DNA of 64,000 nucleotides from assembly GCF_000003815.2 (NCBI RefSeq), contig NC_049979.1, positions 24,215,752-24,279,751 on the forward strand, given 5' to 3'. Positions 23,701-38,700 of this stretch are shown in pieces. The notes under the pieces are model-generated. The model saw only the letters and a program-made list of their open reading frames with translations. It ran no database searches and was not told where the DNA came from. Position numbers and translations under genes: made by a program. Numbering within the stretch: position 1 is the stretch's first letter; every line of letters starts with the position of its first letter. The DNA is from Branchiostoma floridae (lineage: Eukaryota > Chordata > Leptocardii > Amphioxiformes > Branchiostomatidae).

Positions 23701-26700
23701 ATGCTGGAACACGCTATAATTCGATATACATATATTAAAATTTTCTGATATTGTTTTAAAAAACAACGTATTGTTAGATTTCTTCTACACTACATAAATA
23801 TTATTTTTTCTTTTCTTTTCCTTCCTTCTCCTTTATCTCTCTCCTTGGTGCTGAAATAATTGGTGTGACGACCTTCGAATGTTTCAAAACGACTAAAAGT
23901 TCCGAAATTGTTTTGAAAAACAAAATATTGTTAGATTTCTTTCACACCAGCTGAATAATGTTTTTCTTTCCTACTGTTTTCTATATCTCTCTCCTTGGTG
24001 CTGAAACTATTGGTGTAAAAACCACACCTTCCCGTGGATATTGTTGCAAAATAACAAAGATTTCTTTGTCACTGCAGACACAACCTATTGTTTTTGGTTT
24101 CCCTGTCCTTGGTGCTGAAGACATTGTTCTTGTAACTACCACAACTTCCAAATGATATCTAAACAGACAACCTCTGTGTACTGGCTCCAGTGGTATGTGA
24201 AGGGGTGTTAGTCGACCTGTGGTATCAGGGGTAAGCGAGTTATGTGACAAGTTGATTGGATTACCAAAGACAGCTGACGTCCAGGTGCAGGCGGGAGATG
24301 CAGTTTATCATAAGCAGGAGGGGCAAAAGCGAGAAAAAAAGGTTCAAGTAACCATATTACTAACCTAATTTCACAATTAAAACAAATGTATTCCTTTGCT
24401 AAACAATATCAGGTCCTCATACATGTGTACTTTAAGATCCACAATTATTATAAACCAAAGAAATTCTGATGATTTTAAAGCAATGCGCAAAACATCTTTC
24501 ATAATCACAATCATAGCAGAAGAGGACTTGGCCTAAATTTAAAGTGTGTGCTATCCTTGTTAACTTTTATGACAAAGTAAATAGAGAATTGCTTGCTCAA
24601 GAATATTCATGCTGTTATTGACTGTATGCGTTCAACAAAGGGGGATGATAAATATCTAGAGGAACAAATGAAGCAAATGAAGGGCATTACACAAGGAAGC
24701 AGTAGTCAGATAGGCACTGCTTGAGCAGACAGTCTGACTGCAGGAGGCTGGGTAAGATTGCATTATCAGTAGGTACTAGTATGTGCATTTAGATGTACAT
24801 CTTACCATGGATGCCATGAATCGTCTTTTCTGTTTGTTAAAGCTGCCAGCATTCTCTATGTCTGACTCACTCTCTCGCTGTGTCAGACGGTCTGAAAGAA
24901 AGACAAAAATAGAACCATTAGCTCTAAAAATTATTCTGACCAAACAAAATTAAAGAAAACTGATTTCTTTTTTAAAAAACTAGCTTGTCTAAAAATTCAT
25001 CTATTGTGTAGATTTTATTTTTGAAAAATTGCTTGTTTGGATATTGATCTATCATGCTATTTTCATCATCAACAGTCATATATTGCAATGCCAAGACAGT
25101 AATTCAGCCCTCAGGCTGCAAAAGTAGTGATGAAGCTACAACAACTACTGCTCCACAACTGATTAAAAAATGTCTTATTGCAGTCTGTAGGACACAGATC
25201 CCAAGAAGCAATGACATTGGGAGAGCCTTAGGGAGGGATTTACACAATTACAATATGCAGTAAGAGTAGCAGTTTCCACGTAATGGGCTCATCAGAGCAG
25301 CAAGATTATCTCCTCCATGTAAAGTCACCCCAACAGATGTACTGTAATAGCCTTTCCAATCATGGGCCTGAGCATTGTGTGAAACAATCCTGTAACATGT
25401 AATACTATCATTTACAAGCTGAATTACTACATTTGGTTGGAGCAGACCAGTTAGAAAGTTCTTGTGTAAAAGAGACATGATAAAGTCACAGAAGAACTGC
25501 ATATCATGCCATAAAACTGCACATTGGTGATAAAATTAGTTCTCACTATACAGGGTCATCTGAAACAGTGCAGGTTACGGCACAATCTTCCAAGGAAATA
25601 AGCTAACATCACAGCAGACAAATGTACCGGCTGGTTGTACAGTGATTTCAGAAAGACCACACAGTGAATAGACAACTATAAAAGTTTCAAAATGGAAATA
25701 CAGTATTTCTAGAAATGTTTGCAGTAGTTTTATGTTTACGGGTGAACCCTTTACTGCAAACTTACAACCACCAGAATTTTCATAAATGCATAGTATGTCA
25801 CTGCAGCTTAAAACTAGACACTTCATTTTTCGTCAAGGCACTTACAGTATTGTCCTACAGGAATTCTGAACTTGAATGATGATGATTGGTTTATTCAGGA
25901 AACATATACACTATGTACAAGGCCTTGCAGGCAGCCTCAATTACCTGAATTATGCTTGTGCATATACCGGGTATAACATGATCACACTTACAATTTTGCA
26001 AAAAAACTAATTTAAAAGCTTAATTACAGAATTAGTTTAAAACTCAGTATATAAACAGAATACATGATTGCCTGATAGAGTGGCACACAATAGTAGTGTA
26101 GCTGTTCGAATGTCCAATTTCGAATTTGAACCAGCCTAGATAACGTGTTTCAGATCTAAACTAGAATATGCTCCATAACATCTTAAATAGAAAATAACAT
26201 AACAATCCTATGACCTCTTATCGCTTAAGTAGTTCTGAATATCGACAAGAAATGTTGTTTTACCAATGAAAGAAGTATATTCACCTAACCAACATGTACT
26301 TGACATTCAACCTTATGTCCTTCAATACCCTTTCAGTAATTGCATCTAACCAGCTTTTTGTCAGCTCTTAACATGTTGTATCACCAATGCCCCTTAATAG
26401 ACCATTAACAAGACTGATCTATATGGTTAACACATTTCCTCTGGGGAAGCAATTTACAAGGCTTCCCTTTGTGTATAAATCTCTTGTTAACCTTTCCTTC
26501 TTAATGAAAACTGATTGCGACCTCCACTTAAAGTACTTTCATAATGTTTGTGCCCACGTTTCTTTCGTGTGTATGCTGTAAGATTAGTTTTGTACATAAA
26601 AGAAATTGAACGAGAACACATTTGGGGCTCCAAATAGTAAATGGGTGTGCAATGGGGTGCCAGAAATAGCCGTTTACGGGACCATCAAGATCTGATGAGC

Positions 26701-29700
26701 GTAAAACTTGCCAGCGGAAGGGCAATCATTGCATGGAATGGCTCAAAAGTCGTGTCACGCTACAAGATTTATTCTTCTCACTCAGTACTTTGCTGAGTTT
26801 GTGGAGGGGAAAACTATCAAGCATTCAAGCTAAAGAGCAGTTCTTTGAAGTACAAGTTACGCTGTCAGCCACAAAGAAATTGGATTTTGTGCCCAGCGAG
26901 CAATCCATAGCTATTCATTTCAGTGGAAAATTGAAGAAACTTTATGTAAAACTATTGACTGACAAAGGTGTACTACATATTGTACCAGATGTTTTCTTAT
27001 GACCTAAAATTAATTTTCAGCCCAAGAGAATTCTAATATTCAGCTATTGTATTGTTACAGCTTCAGAATCAATAAATTCATTTTAGTCGTTAAGTTGAGA
27101 ACCATATGCCAGCTGTAATGGTACTAATAAAACATTTTCCTTATTGATATGCCAGACAGACATTTATAGTAAGAGTAGTATTGCTACTGTACCAGTGTTT
27201 TGCCTGAAGTTGTGTTTGCTAAGTTCAATCTTTGCAGATCTTGAATATATGTCCACATCAAATCACATCACAACTCAATCTACATTTTTACATGTAACCC
27301 TAATCCGCACGTTACCTACATTCGTTGTTGTTAAAAACGAGGTATTTAGGGATATCAAGTCAACGGTGGGTGGCTTAAAGCTGGGATATATCAAAGATAT
27401 CGCAATTAGAAACCACTGTTTGTCGAACCATGTCCCTACTTAGCCAGTGTTTTTAAAAACAATGAAAAAGCATTACATCATAAGTGCAATGCCGTAAATG
27501 TCAATGTACATGTATTTTGTTTCACATATGATTTGATACATGCAAGTCTATTTCAACACAACTGAATCTGATTATGTATATTACGTAACAATTTCTCAGA
27601 TAGGAAGTTAACTTACCGACACACTTTGCGACAGATCCCACCGGCCTGAAGACCACAGACACAGTGATGGAGCCCATATCCGCCACCCTGTCCCCCACCC
27701 CGTACCCCAGGGGCATCACCTTCCTCAGGGTGCAGGATGGGGCCTGCATGGGGGCACAAAACATCAATATAAACATGGTCACATATGTTGTGCAATCATC
27801 ATATCATTTGTAAAATTTGTAGGACACATGCATAGCTGTACAATGATCTCACAACGTATATGTATGTGACCGCTCCCAAAGGAACAACCTATGAAAAGTG
27901 AATTTCAAAGTGACTTAACTAGTTTAGAGCTGCTCTTTCACTGGTTGAGACAGAATATTTACAGTCTCATTAATATTGTACCAAGGAAATCCCCATGGCT
28001 CATTTTTAGTAGACCATGGCTTAACCTGCCATCCTAAGGATTGCAGCCCTTTGTCATAGAATGCATGCCAAGTGAGCGACAACAGCTCTTTGTCCCTAGG
28101 AGGGTCGCTAACCACTGGATGGATTACGTGTGCTGTAAAATTTGACAATGCTTCAGGAATAATTTCTTTAAATCAAAATTAGAACTGCTACTGGTCTGAA
28201 GAGCTTGGACTAATACTCCCAATAGAAAAGGTGGAAAAAGTCTCTTTTATCAAATATTAGCAATGGCAGCCTATTCAATTTGGAACTATCTGTAGAAAGA
28301 TTGACTGAAAACTAAAGAAGGGACTCTGAATTGAAAACTATATCCATTTGACAGATGAACTAAAAAGGGAAAATTATGATTCACACATGTTGTGTTAGAC
28401 ATACTGTCTAGTAAAGATTGAAAGGTTGACTATCAATATAAGTAGACTTGTTGATTTGTAGACCTGTGGACCTGATTGCTTCATTTTACAGTCAATTTAC
28501 TTCTACCAACCAAATGTACCCATAGGGGTCATTTAAGGTGAGCATTACAGGTGTACAAGCCTCTAGGGTACCTGTTTTCTCATCTATTCCAGTGGAAATA
28601 AAGGAATTTTCAATGACACCATCCTTTAAGCTATTTTCCCGGCAGATTCCTTCTACTTTCTACAAGTTGCTACTCAATAAAAAGTGCAGTTTCTAGCAGA
28701 AAGTGAGTGTGTGTGAGTGACAAATGATAACATCAGCCAATAAGGCTTTTGTTGGATCATTTTCTGTTCATCAGAGTCTTAGCCAAAATAGGTCAGGAAG
28801 AAATCAAGTTGCCCTCAAGCACAAAATGTAGATTTGTTCATCTATAATCAAAGCTTCACCTGGCTGACAGGAAGTCAATTTAAGATCAGATTTTTGACTT
28901 ATCTGGTACAAAAATCTAAATCCCTAAACCAGCTGTGTCATAGATTTTTGAGACACATGCCATTAGAACATCTTTTGTTCCTAGAGGCTTCTTTATCTAA
29001 TCAGACACACAGATAATGGTGGTTGAATCAGAAGGCAAAATCTCACCAGTTGCCTCGTCCCCTTGGCAATCTTTATCGCACAGCTTCACAGAAACCTTAA
29101 GCTACTGTACAATGGCAGTGTTATCATTTTTCATGTTAACATACTATGTAGGTTCAACTTTGTATTCTGTAATTCTCAGACGACTGTAAGTTTCTTCCAG
29201 TTTCTTATGTGTGTGTATGACATTTTTTTAAACAAAGGGCATAACATAAGGCCATGTTGATTTGATATGGATGACATCCTCTGGGCACCCCTTAAACTGA
29301 TGCGTGCAAATAAAACAAAAAGCATGTCCCAAAAGTTGTCCTTCATTGTGGAATCTAAGTGGTCACAGCATACAGAGTATGGTATACCAAATAATAGTAT
29401 TAATCTTTTTACATTTGTTCTTTCGCATTAAAATTTTCTTCTTTAACTTTTGAAATGACTTTATTTGGCATTCTGTGACATAAGTATCTGTTTACCGACA
29501 TTTTTCTGCAATACACAGCACATACTTTCTCATTTTACAGCTGCTTTGTACGTTTTACAGTATGGTTGAAATATTTTTTTTAAACAGTCAAAAATTGATG
29601 CACGCACAGTTGTCATCCATATGATAAAATCAACATTGCCTAGAATAAATGTCAAATAAAAGAAAGGGTTCTTTGTTACTGACCTGGGCCAGAGATAGGC

Positions 29701-32700
29701 TGCACGATCCCAAGAAGTCGTCATTGCAGAACTTCCTTCCGTCCCAGTCATATACCAGGAAGGACAACGTGATCTATGGAAGATGTTTTGATTACACGGA
29801 CTTCAACGGATAACCACAAGGTCCAAGCAAAATGAGAAAGATTTGAAAGTCTGTGATGTTGGAATGACTGGTCATTGCTTTGAAGGGCATCTCAGGTCAA
29901 ATGGCTGGATGCCATTGTAAAGTCACTGCCATGTGTAGTATTACACAAATACATCACTCTACAGGTACTGGGTTCTTATATCACATTTGTACGTACTACA
30001 ATTTATTGTACGTGTAACTAGGTGATGTTAATATGCTGCATAGTTATATTTCAGCCATACATAGTATGGTGAAATATATTGTATTCGTAATGTTTCTTTC
30101 TTTCTTTCTTTCTTTCTTTCTCCTGTCAAATCTTCAAAGTGATTCATCTCCGCCGTTCCTGGACCGAATGACCTGAAATTTGGCACAGGGCTAGAGTGGG
30201 CCAATACCTTGATGCTTTTTTCTCAGTTTTTTCATATCTGCCTCTAAAATGATTTTATTGAGATTTTTTGGTCAATTTTAGACCAAAACTGTATATTTTG
30301 GCCCCTGTACCCTGGTATTACAACCAAATGAGCTGAAATTCGACAGAGATGTGCCTTGATAATGCCCCCATATAAATTCGATAACACTTTTGGTGTACAG
30401 TACAACAAAATGCTTATTTTTGTGATTTTTTGACCAATTTTTGACCAAAAAAGGACACTTTTGGCCCCTGTACCCTGGTATTCCAACCAAATGAGCTGAA
30501 ATTTGACAGAGATGTGCCTTGATAATGCCCTCATATAGATTCAATAACACTTTTGGTGTACAGTACAACAAAATGCTCATTTTTGCGATTTTTTGACCAA
30601 TTTTTGACCAAAAAAGGACACTTTTGGCTCCTGTACCTTGGTATTGCAACCGAATGAGCTGAAATTTGACACAGATGTGCCTTGATAATCCCTTCATGTA
30701 AATTCAATAACACTTTTGGTGTACAGTGCAACAAAATGCTTATTTTTGCGATTTTTGGCCAATTTTTGACCAAAAAAGGACACTTTTGGCTCCTGTACCC
30801 TGGTATTACAATAAAATGACCTGAAATTTGGTATAGATAGGCATTAGATACTTGGTAACAAGATTCAAGTAACATTTTTGACATAAACGACTTTAAAATG
30901 ATTAATTTTGGCACTTTTCTGAGGGGAAATTTGTTTTCTTTTGGCCTCCTGACGTGACCTTCCGTGACCCCGCAGAGAGCCACATCTGTGCGCGTCAGCC
31001 GGAGAGTTAATTGAATCAAAGACCTAGCCAATCAGCGAAGAGGAGGCCAAAGGCTAATTAATATTCATAAGCGGGGCCTCATGATCCCGTATATAGCAGT
31101 GTTCCCGCCAGGGGGAGCGAAGCCCGCCTAAGGCTCTCGCACTATTCAGAAGGCTTTATATTGTATCAGTTCTTAGGGGCATATCTATGATAATCGCAGC
31201 AGTCACTTAACTTCTCTTCAGGAGTTTAGCGTAACACTATTTCAGGTCAAACCGTCAAAGGCAACTAAAAACAAACTTTAACGTTACTGAGTTCAACAGT
31301 ACTTATAACTTGTTATCCGAAGTTGAAACGCTAGCGATGGTATTTTCGCTGCGCTGTTAGCTCTGTGCGACTGTTGTTGACGGTCTTATAACGGTATATT
31401 TTTGCACCCCTGTACCCTGGTATGAGTAACATTTGGTATAGATAGGCATAAGATAGTTGGTAAAATGATCCAATTAAAATTTTTGGCATAAAGTACTGTA
31501 AAAGGCTTAATTACAGCACTTTTTTAGGGGAAATTGGTTTTCTTTCGTTCTCCATGCCATGACCTTTCGGACGTTCACCCCACAGAGCCGACATCTGCAC
31601 CTGCGTCTAGCCGGCAGGAAGAGTTAATTCAATTAATGGTTCAGCCAATCAGCGAAGAGGAAAGCGAAGGCTAATTAATATTCATAAGCGGGACCACACA
31701 ATACGTTAACTTGAAGACTCAGGCCGTACAGACTTCTCGCCAGGATTTTTTCAAAGCGTCGGACAGGGGTCCGGGGGCCGCCAAATGTCCCTGGCGGGGT
31801 CCAGGGGCAGGGCCACTGTGGGGGGGACCCAGGTGGGAGAAGCCCCCCCCCGGAAGCTCTTGCATTTTAGACTATTGAGAAGGCTTCTTTTATCAGTTTT
31901 TTTAGGGCCATATCTACGATAATCATAGCAGTCAATTACTTCTCTTCAGCAGTTTGACTTTAAAATATTTCGGGTCAAAGCTTCAAAGACAACTAAAACC
32001 TCATAAACAACAAACTTTACTTAGCTCAACAGTATACAAAAATATTGTACGGGTTGCCATCCTTAGTTGAAGCGCTTATTTATAGCGCTAGTATCTTCGC
32101 TGCGCCGTTAGCCGCCGTGCGACTTTTGTTGACGGTCTGGTATCCCTACGTCGCCGCCTCGCTGATATTCCCACGGACATGTTTCAAGAAAAATACCCAG
32201 CAAAAAACGCTGTTCTGCGTCAAATTCTATTCTATAAAACATGTGGGACTCAGTGTTACAGTCTAAATATTTTGTAGAAGCACCGCTGTAGGAAAGAAGG
32301 TCCAAGCAATGTAAAACATCACGTAGCATGAAGTTCGCTGTCAACTGGCACACAGCACATGACTGTTTGAAACTCTAAGTCTAATCAACAGCCGTGTTTG
32401 ATTGATAGCCGGCGGTCCTTTGATGAAGTCGGCGAAAGGTGCGTTAGTTAGAAAATCTGCGTTTAGTTTTGATACGTAATTATAAGTTAGACAGTGGCGA
32501 GAATGATTATTTTCTCATCAATATTTCTCTTCAGAATTATTTGAACTTAATTGTACATCTAAACAATTGGCTTACCTGTGCATTGTTTATATGAGTAAAG
32601 ATCAGTGTACTGAAATCATGTGTAACGTATGGCTCCTAGTCAATAGATCAGCATTTTCTCTATAGTGACCACCTGTCTATAGTGGCCACATTTCCTAGTG

Positions 32701-35700
32701 CTGTTGTTGTTTGACATAAACTTTGAACATTTAAATTGTAAGTAACTTTAAACTGCCAGAGCTTCAGTCCAATAAAACACTCTCAGCGCCAGGGTATGAA
32801 CAGACTGACCAGACAGACGAAAATAAATCCTCGAACAAGGTTCAATCGTATCTTCCGGGTCTGGCAGGAAGTTGTTAAACTAAAATAAGAATAGGCTCGA
32901 TGGCTGATTGCATACAAAGTAAAACAGTTTAACAGTTTTACAGCTTGAAGAAAACAAACGCTCCTACAGTACCTGCACCTGCTTGATAATTATTAAATCG
33001 TATGCCCTTCTTGAATAAAAAAAGTTCACTGCAATAATAAGTGTACCCACATCACAAGGAGCTTATACTTTTTTAAACTTACACCTAGTTATCGTACTGA
33101 AAATTGTTAATGACATTACATGAAGTCATTCAACAATTTTCAGTCATGATGAAAATTTTCTGAATGGAAGGTGTGATTATTGTCATTTTCTGAAAAATAG
33201 AAGCAAGCTCTGTTTTTACCTGGAATCAATTCACAATACCAGTCCACTTTGGGGGATAATGTACTGTTAAGAGGATGTTCCATTTTTGCGCAGGGGTGAT
33301 TTGGAACAGTCCAATGTTGCGTGGGAAGGGGTATGGCTGAAATATGCTGTATTTGCTCTTAAGCAAATGTCGGCCTTTCTAGTTTTATAATTCTTTTTCC
33401 AACCCAACAGGGTGTTAAATTGTTACAGTAACTGAACATGTAATGTCATCAGTCCAGAGAATGGCTACTCTACTCTACTCATGCTCTCTTGAACATGCAA
33501 TCATCCCGAGTTTAACATTACCCATATATATAATATGTAGTAGACGGGTGTAAATAGATGTTATGAATCTTTCCAAAATACAAAATGTAGATAGACATTA
33601 AAGAGGCTCCACAATAACTTTGGAATTCCACTTTTCCCATTTTGAAATGGGCTTATATTTTCAATATAAAAGCACTTGGTGAAAAGTCTTTACATATGAT
33701 TGACAAGTATGATGTACAGTTGTGAAATATGATAGTAACTTTCATGAATATTCATTTTGAAAATTTTCTTCCTGCAGGAAGTCCTGCAGGAATTCCTGCA
33801 GGAAGCGTTTTTCCTGCAGGAATTCCTGCAGGAAAAACTTTTTCCTGCAGGAATTCCTGCAGAAATTTCCTGCAGGACAAAGGTAAATTCCTGCAGGAAG
33901 AATGTTTTCTGCAGGAATTTCTGCAGGAATTCCTGCAGAAATGACCTTATAATTCATATCTAAAGCAATAACACTAAGGAGTTCTTATCAATTTGATTTT
34001 TTTCATTTGTTTTGAAACTGTTAAACTGTGCCTATTGCATTAGTTGTTTATCAGACCTGACTGTGAATATATAGTGAAATATATTCATACATAATAGAGG
34101 GCCTTGTATCCGCAGGGCATGAACAAGATAAATCCATTTTTTTATCCAAGTATGTTCCATGGATGAATGTGTTAAGAATTCATTGAATCGCATTCTGAAC
34201 TTGACAACTCTCTGGCAACTAAACTTCAAGGGCATGAAAAAGCCTGGCATGTTAGGGTGCCCTCCCCATAATTACATGTATACTGCCTTCAATATATAAA
34301 CTTTTTATAAATATAAAAGTAGACTTGTAAACTTCAGTTGAAGTTTACAAGTCTACTTTTGCCATTTTGTCAAGTGCTAACATTTTCAATATAAAACTTA
34401 AGCCAAGAAGAATTTTCTGATAGGAATTCCCACACCGGCCATAACAATGCCTGCATGAGAAGAGGCAACTAGAACTTGGTTTCAACAAATGTGTTCCCTT
34501 CTGGCACATAAGCTGTAATGTAACCATCAGCCATCATGCAATCCTTCTGAAACTGAAAGGGGGGTGCCCATGACAGCGGCTATTTTACACGAGGCTGGAC
34601 GGTCATACATTTACCCAGGATCTATTGTATGTCCTTTTTACACACAGAAGAAATTGTATGACCACAGACATACCACCTAGTTGTAGGCCTCTGTTGTATG
34701 TATGGCCCTTTCCTCATCCATAACTCCTGAGGTAAATGCTGTAAGATTCATCAAGAGGCTCATGTATAGGTGTCATAATAACCTCTCCTGCCCTTTCCTG
34801 CCCATCTCTAAAGAAGCCATGATTATCTACTGGTGTAAACTAGCAAGTACAATGCATGTACTAATTTGTAATTCAGGTCATCAGAGAAGTGAAAGACAGT
34901 CTCAATTGGGTGAGAAGTATAGTTAATGATCTCATACTAGTATATGCCTTCCAGACTACAAGGGAGTTTTTAAACAAGTTCTGAGCAAGGATGTTATAAG
35001 GAATTGACTGACCTGATCTTAATATTGCAGAAACCTCAGGATAGATAAGCATAAAAGTTTATCTGAGTTGGTACATTACATTACAAGGGAAAAACTGTTC
35101 TCTAACTCTGGTAAGTAAAATTCTCTCATCAGAAACTTTCCTTCTGAATCATAGTCAATGTGCTACTATTTGATAGTCCTGCATTTATTCTTGGCCTGTT
35201 GCAAATGCCAGTTATATATAGGAGGGTAGGAGGTGCGGAAGTGGGAATTATAGAGGCGGCTCGAGGGGTAGAAATTATACAGAAAAGGTTGCAAAAGACC
35301 AACAAAATAAAATAATTGATTCATCTTCGTATAGATAACTCACAAATTAAAGTTACACACAAAGTATGAGTCAGTTGGCCATGACATGTTTAACAGCCTA
35401 TGTTGTGCTTACACGGCTGTGGTGTTTTCATTAAATGAACTCCTCTGTTTGAATGCTCCTTTCATGCATGCATTGAAATACAGTACCAACGTGGCCAAGG
35501 ATGAAAGGTCCTTGGTCAGCAACCTGAGATTTGTTTGATCTCATTCTGGTCCCTCTTTTCAACCTCCTTGATCTGGTTGGTCATCTTTTGATCATCATAA
35601 GATATTAACACTTGAGTATAAATGGGATGGAATGCCATGAAGTTGTTATGCTTCATTGGCAAGTTTGTTCCAGAGAATATTTCATAATCTAAAATTGGGC

Positions 35701-38700
35701 CTTGTAACATAAGCCAGGAGCTTGCTTCCTCTAGTTGAAAATTCAAGTAAGTATGCGCTATTGTAATGCGGGTTCAAAGTTAGGTCAGCTATTGTTCTAA
35801 AGATATGCAAATGATGCTGGTGTCCAATTAACAATTAGCAATAATCCAGGTCCAGGCTACCTGTAACTTGTAGTGCTGAGGATAAAAGGCCTTCAATTTT
35901 CAAAGAGATTCGAACTCTGGAACTCAGAGGTCCATTATTAATAGAAGAAATTTCAGAAGAATTACAGAATTTCAGAAACCTATATATAAAGTTCACTATA
36001 ACACTAATATTTGAATTTAAAATGGTTAAACCAGTAGGGTAAGGTTGTCTTCAATTTAGGGCTAAACTATGAACAATGTTTCTTAAAGTTTTGTGAAAAT
36101 TTGATGGTCCTTTTAAAGAGCTTAAAAATATGTCCACTTTAGCTAATAGACTGCTCAAACCAAGGAGGTTTAGGAATGAAGTCAGCACCTCTGTGCCTTT
36201 TCAATCCAGCTGTGCCTTGCTGCCAGTTTGCCCTTCAAGCTGTGTTAAAAGTAAACAACTGCTGCTGGCTATCAGACCCCCTTCTGTCAGTAATGACCAT
36301 GATAAAATCAGACCCGAGTGCTCGAAAATAAAAGCTGGTCCTTCTAGTTGTGGGACTGCTATGCTAGTTTCAAAGTTGCCAAACTCCCTATTACTTTGTA
36401 AATGCCAGGGAAGTGACTCGAGTGAGTTTGCCATGGAAGGGTTGTCACCCTAGGCCCTGCCCTAGATATAGAGGAGGCTCTACACGTAGGGTTATCTCCA
36501 AGCAGATCCTGCATGGCATAAGACAGCACATAAGCTAGGGGAAGGAGTTTAGCCGGCAGAGGAGTAAATTGGCCACGCGTGGAGATTACTTGTAGGGATG
36601 TGTTGAAAAGGACAGTGCTCTGAGTGCTGTACAACAAGCTAATCATTATTACATACAGTTACTGTTTTCTGACTTACGCTGGGCCGGCCAGTTTGGTTTG
36701 AACATTGATTGGTTTGGGAGGGAGTGCCAGACTTAGATAATTATCGTAAATCAAAATGTCTCTTTTTTAATATTCTACATCAAGGACGTTACATCAGAGG
36801 TAATCCATCCCAAAAGTAAATTTTCAGTTTTCTGTCATTCTGAAATACCACTGACCAAGTAAGGAAGGTTGTCATGATAAAGCCACTCTACAACTTAGTA
36901 CAAGCAGAGGTTTGGCTCCGGCTGTTTTTTTAACGTTTTTTTTTTAGTCATTTTTATTGGGCTTTCTATTTTGTATTGTATCTTGTATTGTTTGGCTGGC
37001 GTACTTCAAGAAACATGACAAAATAGAAAGCTCAATAAAAACGACTAAAGTGAAACGTCAAAAAACAGACGGAGCCTAACCTCTGCTCGGAGAGTAGATA
37101 AACCCTCGTTGTGCTGACTGAAGCCCAGGACTTATCTCTGAGCAAGACACGTGTTAGGAAGAAAGTCACCACCTGGGGTTCTTGGACAGTCCCTGTGGGA
37201 TACTTGATAATTGCACATGTATCCTTTGCAATTGTATTAAGGACAAAAGCTGACCTTGTTTGAACCTGCATAACAATAATTACTTGAGGATTTTTCTCTC
37301 TGGCCTGACAAAATCACCTAAAAGGAGGGTCAACAAGCCAAAAAAAGGCATGGTTCTAAGCCATAGTGGAAACACTAGCAATATCCATCTGTCACTTGCC
37401 AACAAGCCCTTTAAAGTTTAAGCTGTGTCTTTTCAACCAGCACAGATTAACAACTGCTTGGTCAGTTGGTGTCTATCAGACCCCCTTCGGTCAGCATTCA
37501 TGGTACCAGACCCGACTTTGTGGATATGAACAAGGTGTGAATTGTCTTGATTTGCATAGAGCCAACAAAAAGTGGCACATGGAAAGATTGCTCTCCAAGC
37601 AGAGGTTTGGCTCTCGGCTGTTTTTAACATGCTTCAAGGAGGTTGTTTTCAACCTTCTTGCATGCTTTTAGGCATTTTTGTCAAGTTTTTCTATTTTAAT
37701 ATTGTACCGTTTCCTTCATGTCTGCTGGCCAAGGCCTTTAACACATCAAAAACAGCTGGAGCTGAACCTCTGCTTGGAGAGTATGAAAGATAGAATCTCT
37801 GTGTCACGCCGGTTACTCTCCAAGCAGAGGTTGGGCTACAGTTTAGGCATTTTTCAACTTTTTGTTTGGCTTTTAATTTGTACTGTGTTCCTCCTGTCCA
37901 TTTGCGCGAAAAAAAAAGTGCAAAATAGGAAGTTTGACAAAAACGCCTAAAGCACGTCTGCTGGGTAAAGTTTCGGCAGATGTTGGATGTATGATATTCT
38001 TCTATAGGGTCTGGCCCAGGCAATGTCAAACAATGAATCTTAATTGTCTTGAGGAGGCAGTAAAGGTTAACACGCCTTCTCACATGCTGAACCACATCGT
38101 GAGGATTGGCTTGGAAGAAGTCGGCTTGAGGCCATCTTTCCCACTGACACAGAAGTGCAAGGTCTTTCACAATCTTGCACTTTTGAAACACAAGAGGCAA
38201 GTAGTAGTCTCCTGGCTCCCAGGATTTTAACCCGGGCCCACCAGCTCACGAACCTAACACACTAACCACTCAGGCTATAAGGTGACAAACCAGACCATGT
38301 TAGACTGTCTTACTGAAGCTGCATTCCTTCATGGACTTTCAAATGCCTTCAAACACATCATGTTTCTTAATATTGCCACTAAGTTTCCTCTGGATCCCCT
38401 GATCATCCCAAATATATATCAAGATTTGGCTGCCAGAAAAATAAAAGATTTTATGATTCAGAAACGTGGCTGAAATATCAGATTCATGTCTGAAAACGTT
38501 CACTTTCCTCAGTGACGCCACAAAGTATGACCCCACGTACCTGGATGTAACCTGGATCCAAGCTTTAAAAAAGCATAAAGTGAGAAGTTGTCTGGCTATA
38601 GTGCTGTGCACAGCACTGCCTAATTTCCCATTTTTCCAAATTCTGAGGTTGCCATTAGTAGGTAGTCCAAAAGTGTTGAGCCCGATCAAGTTGGTGAGAT

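Noticed and set aside
30244-31031. Overlapping minus-strand frames of 96-166 codons
   Set aside because: Produced by the 163-bp tandem repeat rotating through three frames. No homology or splice support.
33729-33963. Frames through the CTGCAG palindrome array
   Set aside because: Open only because the palindrome lacks stops. Mirror frames recur in the inverted copy at 42.3 kb.
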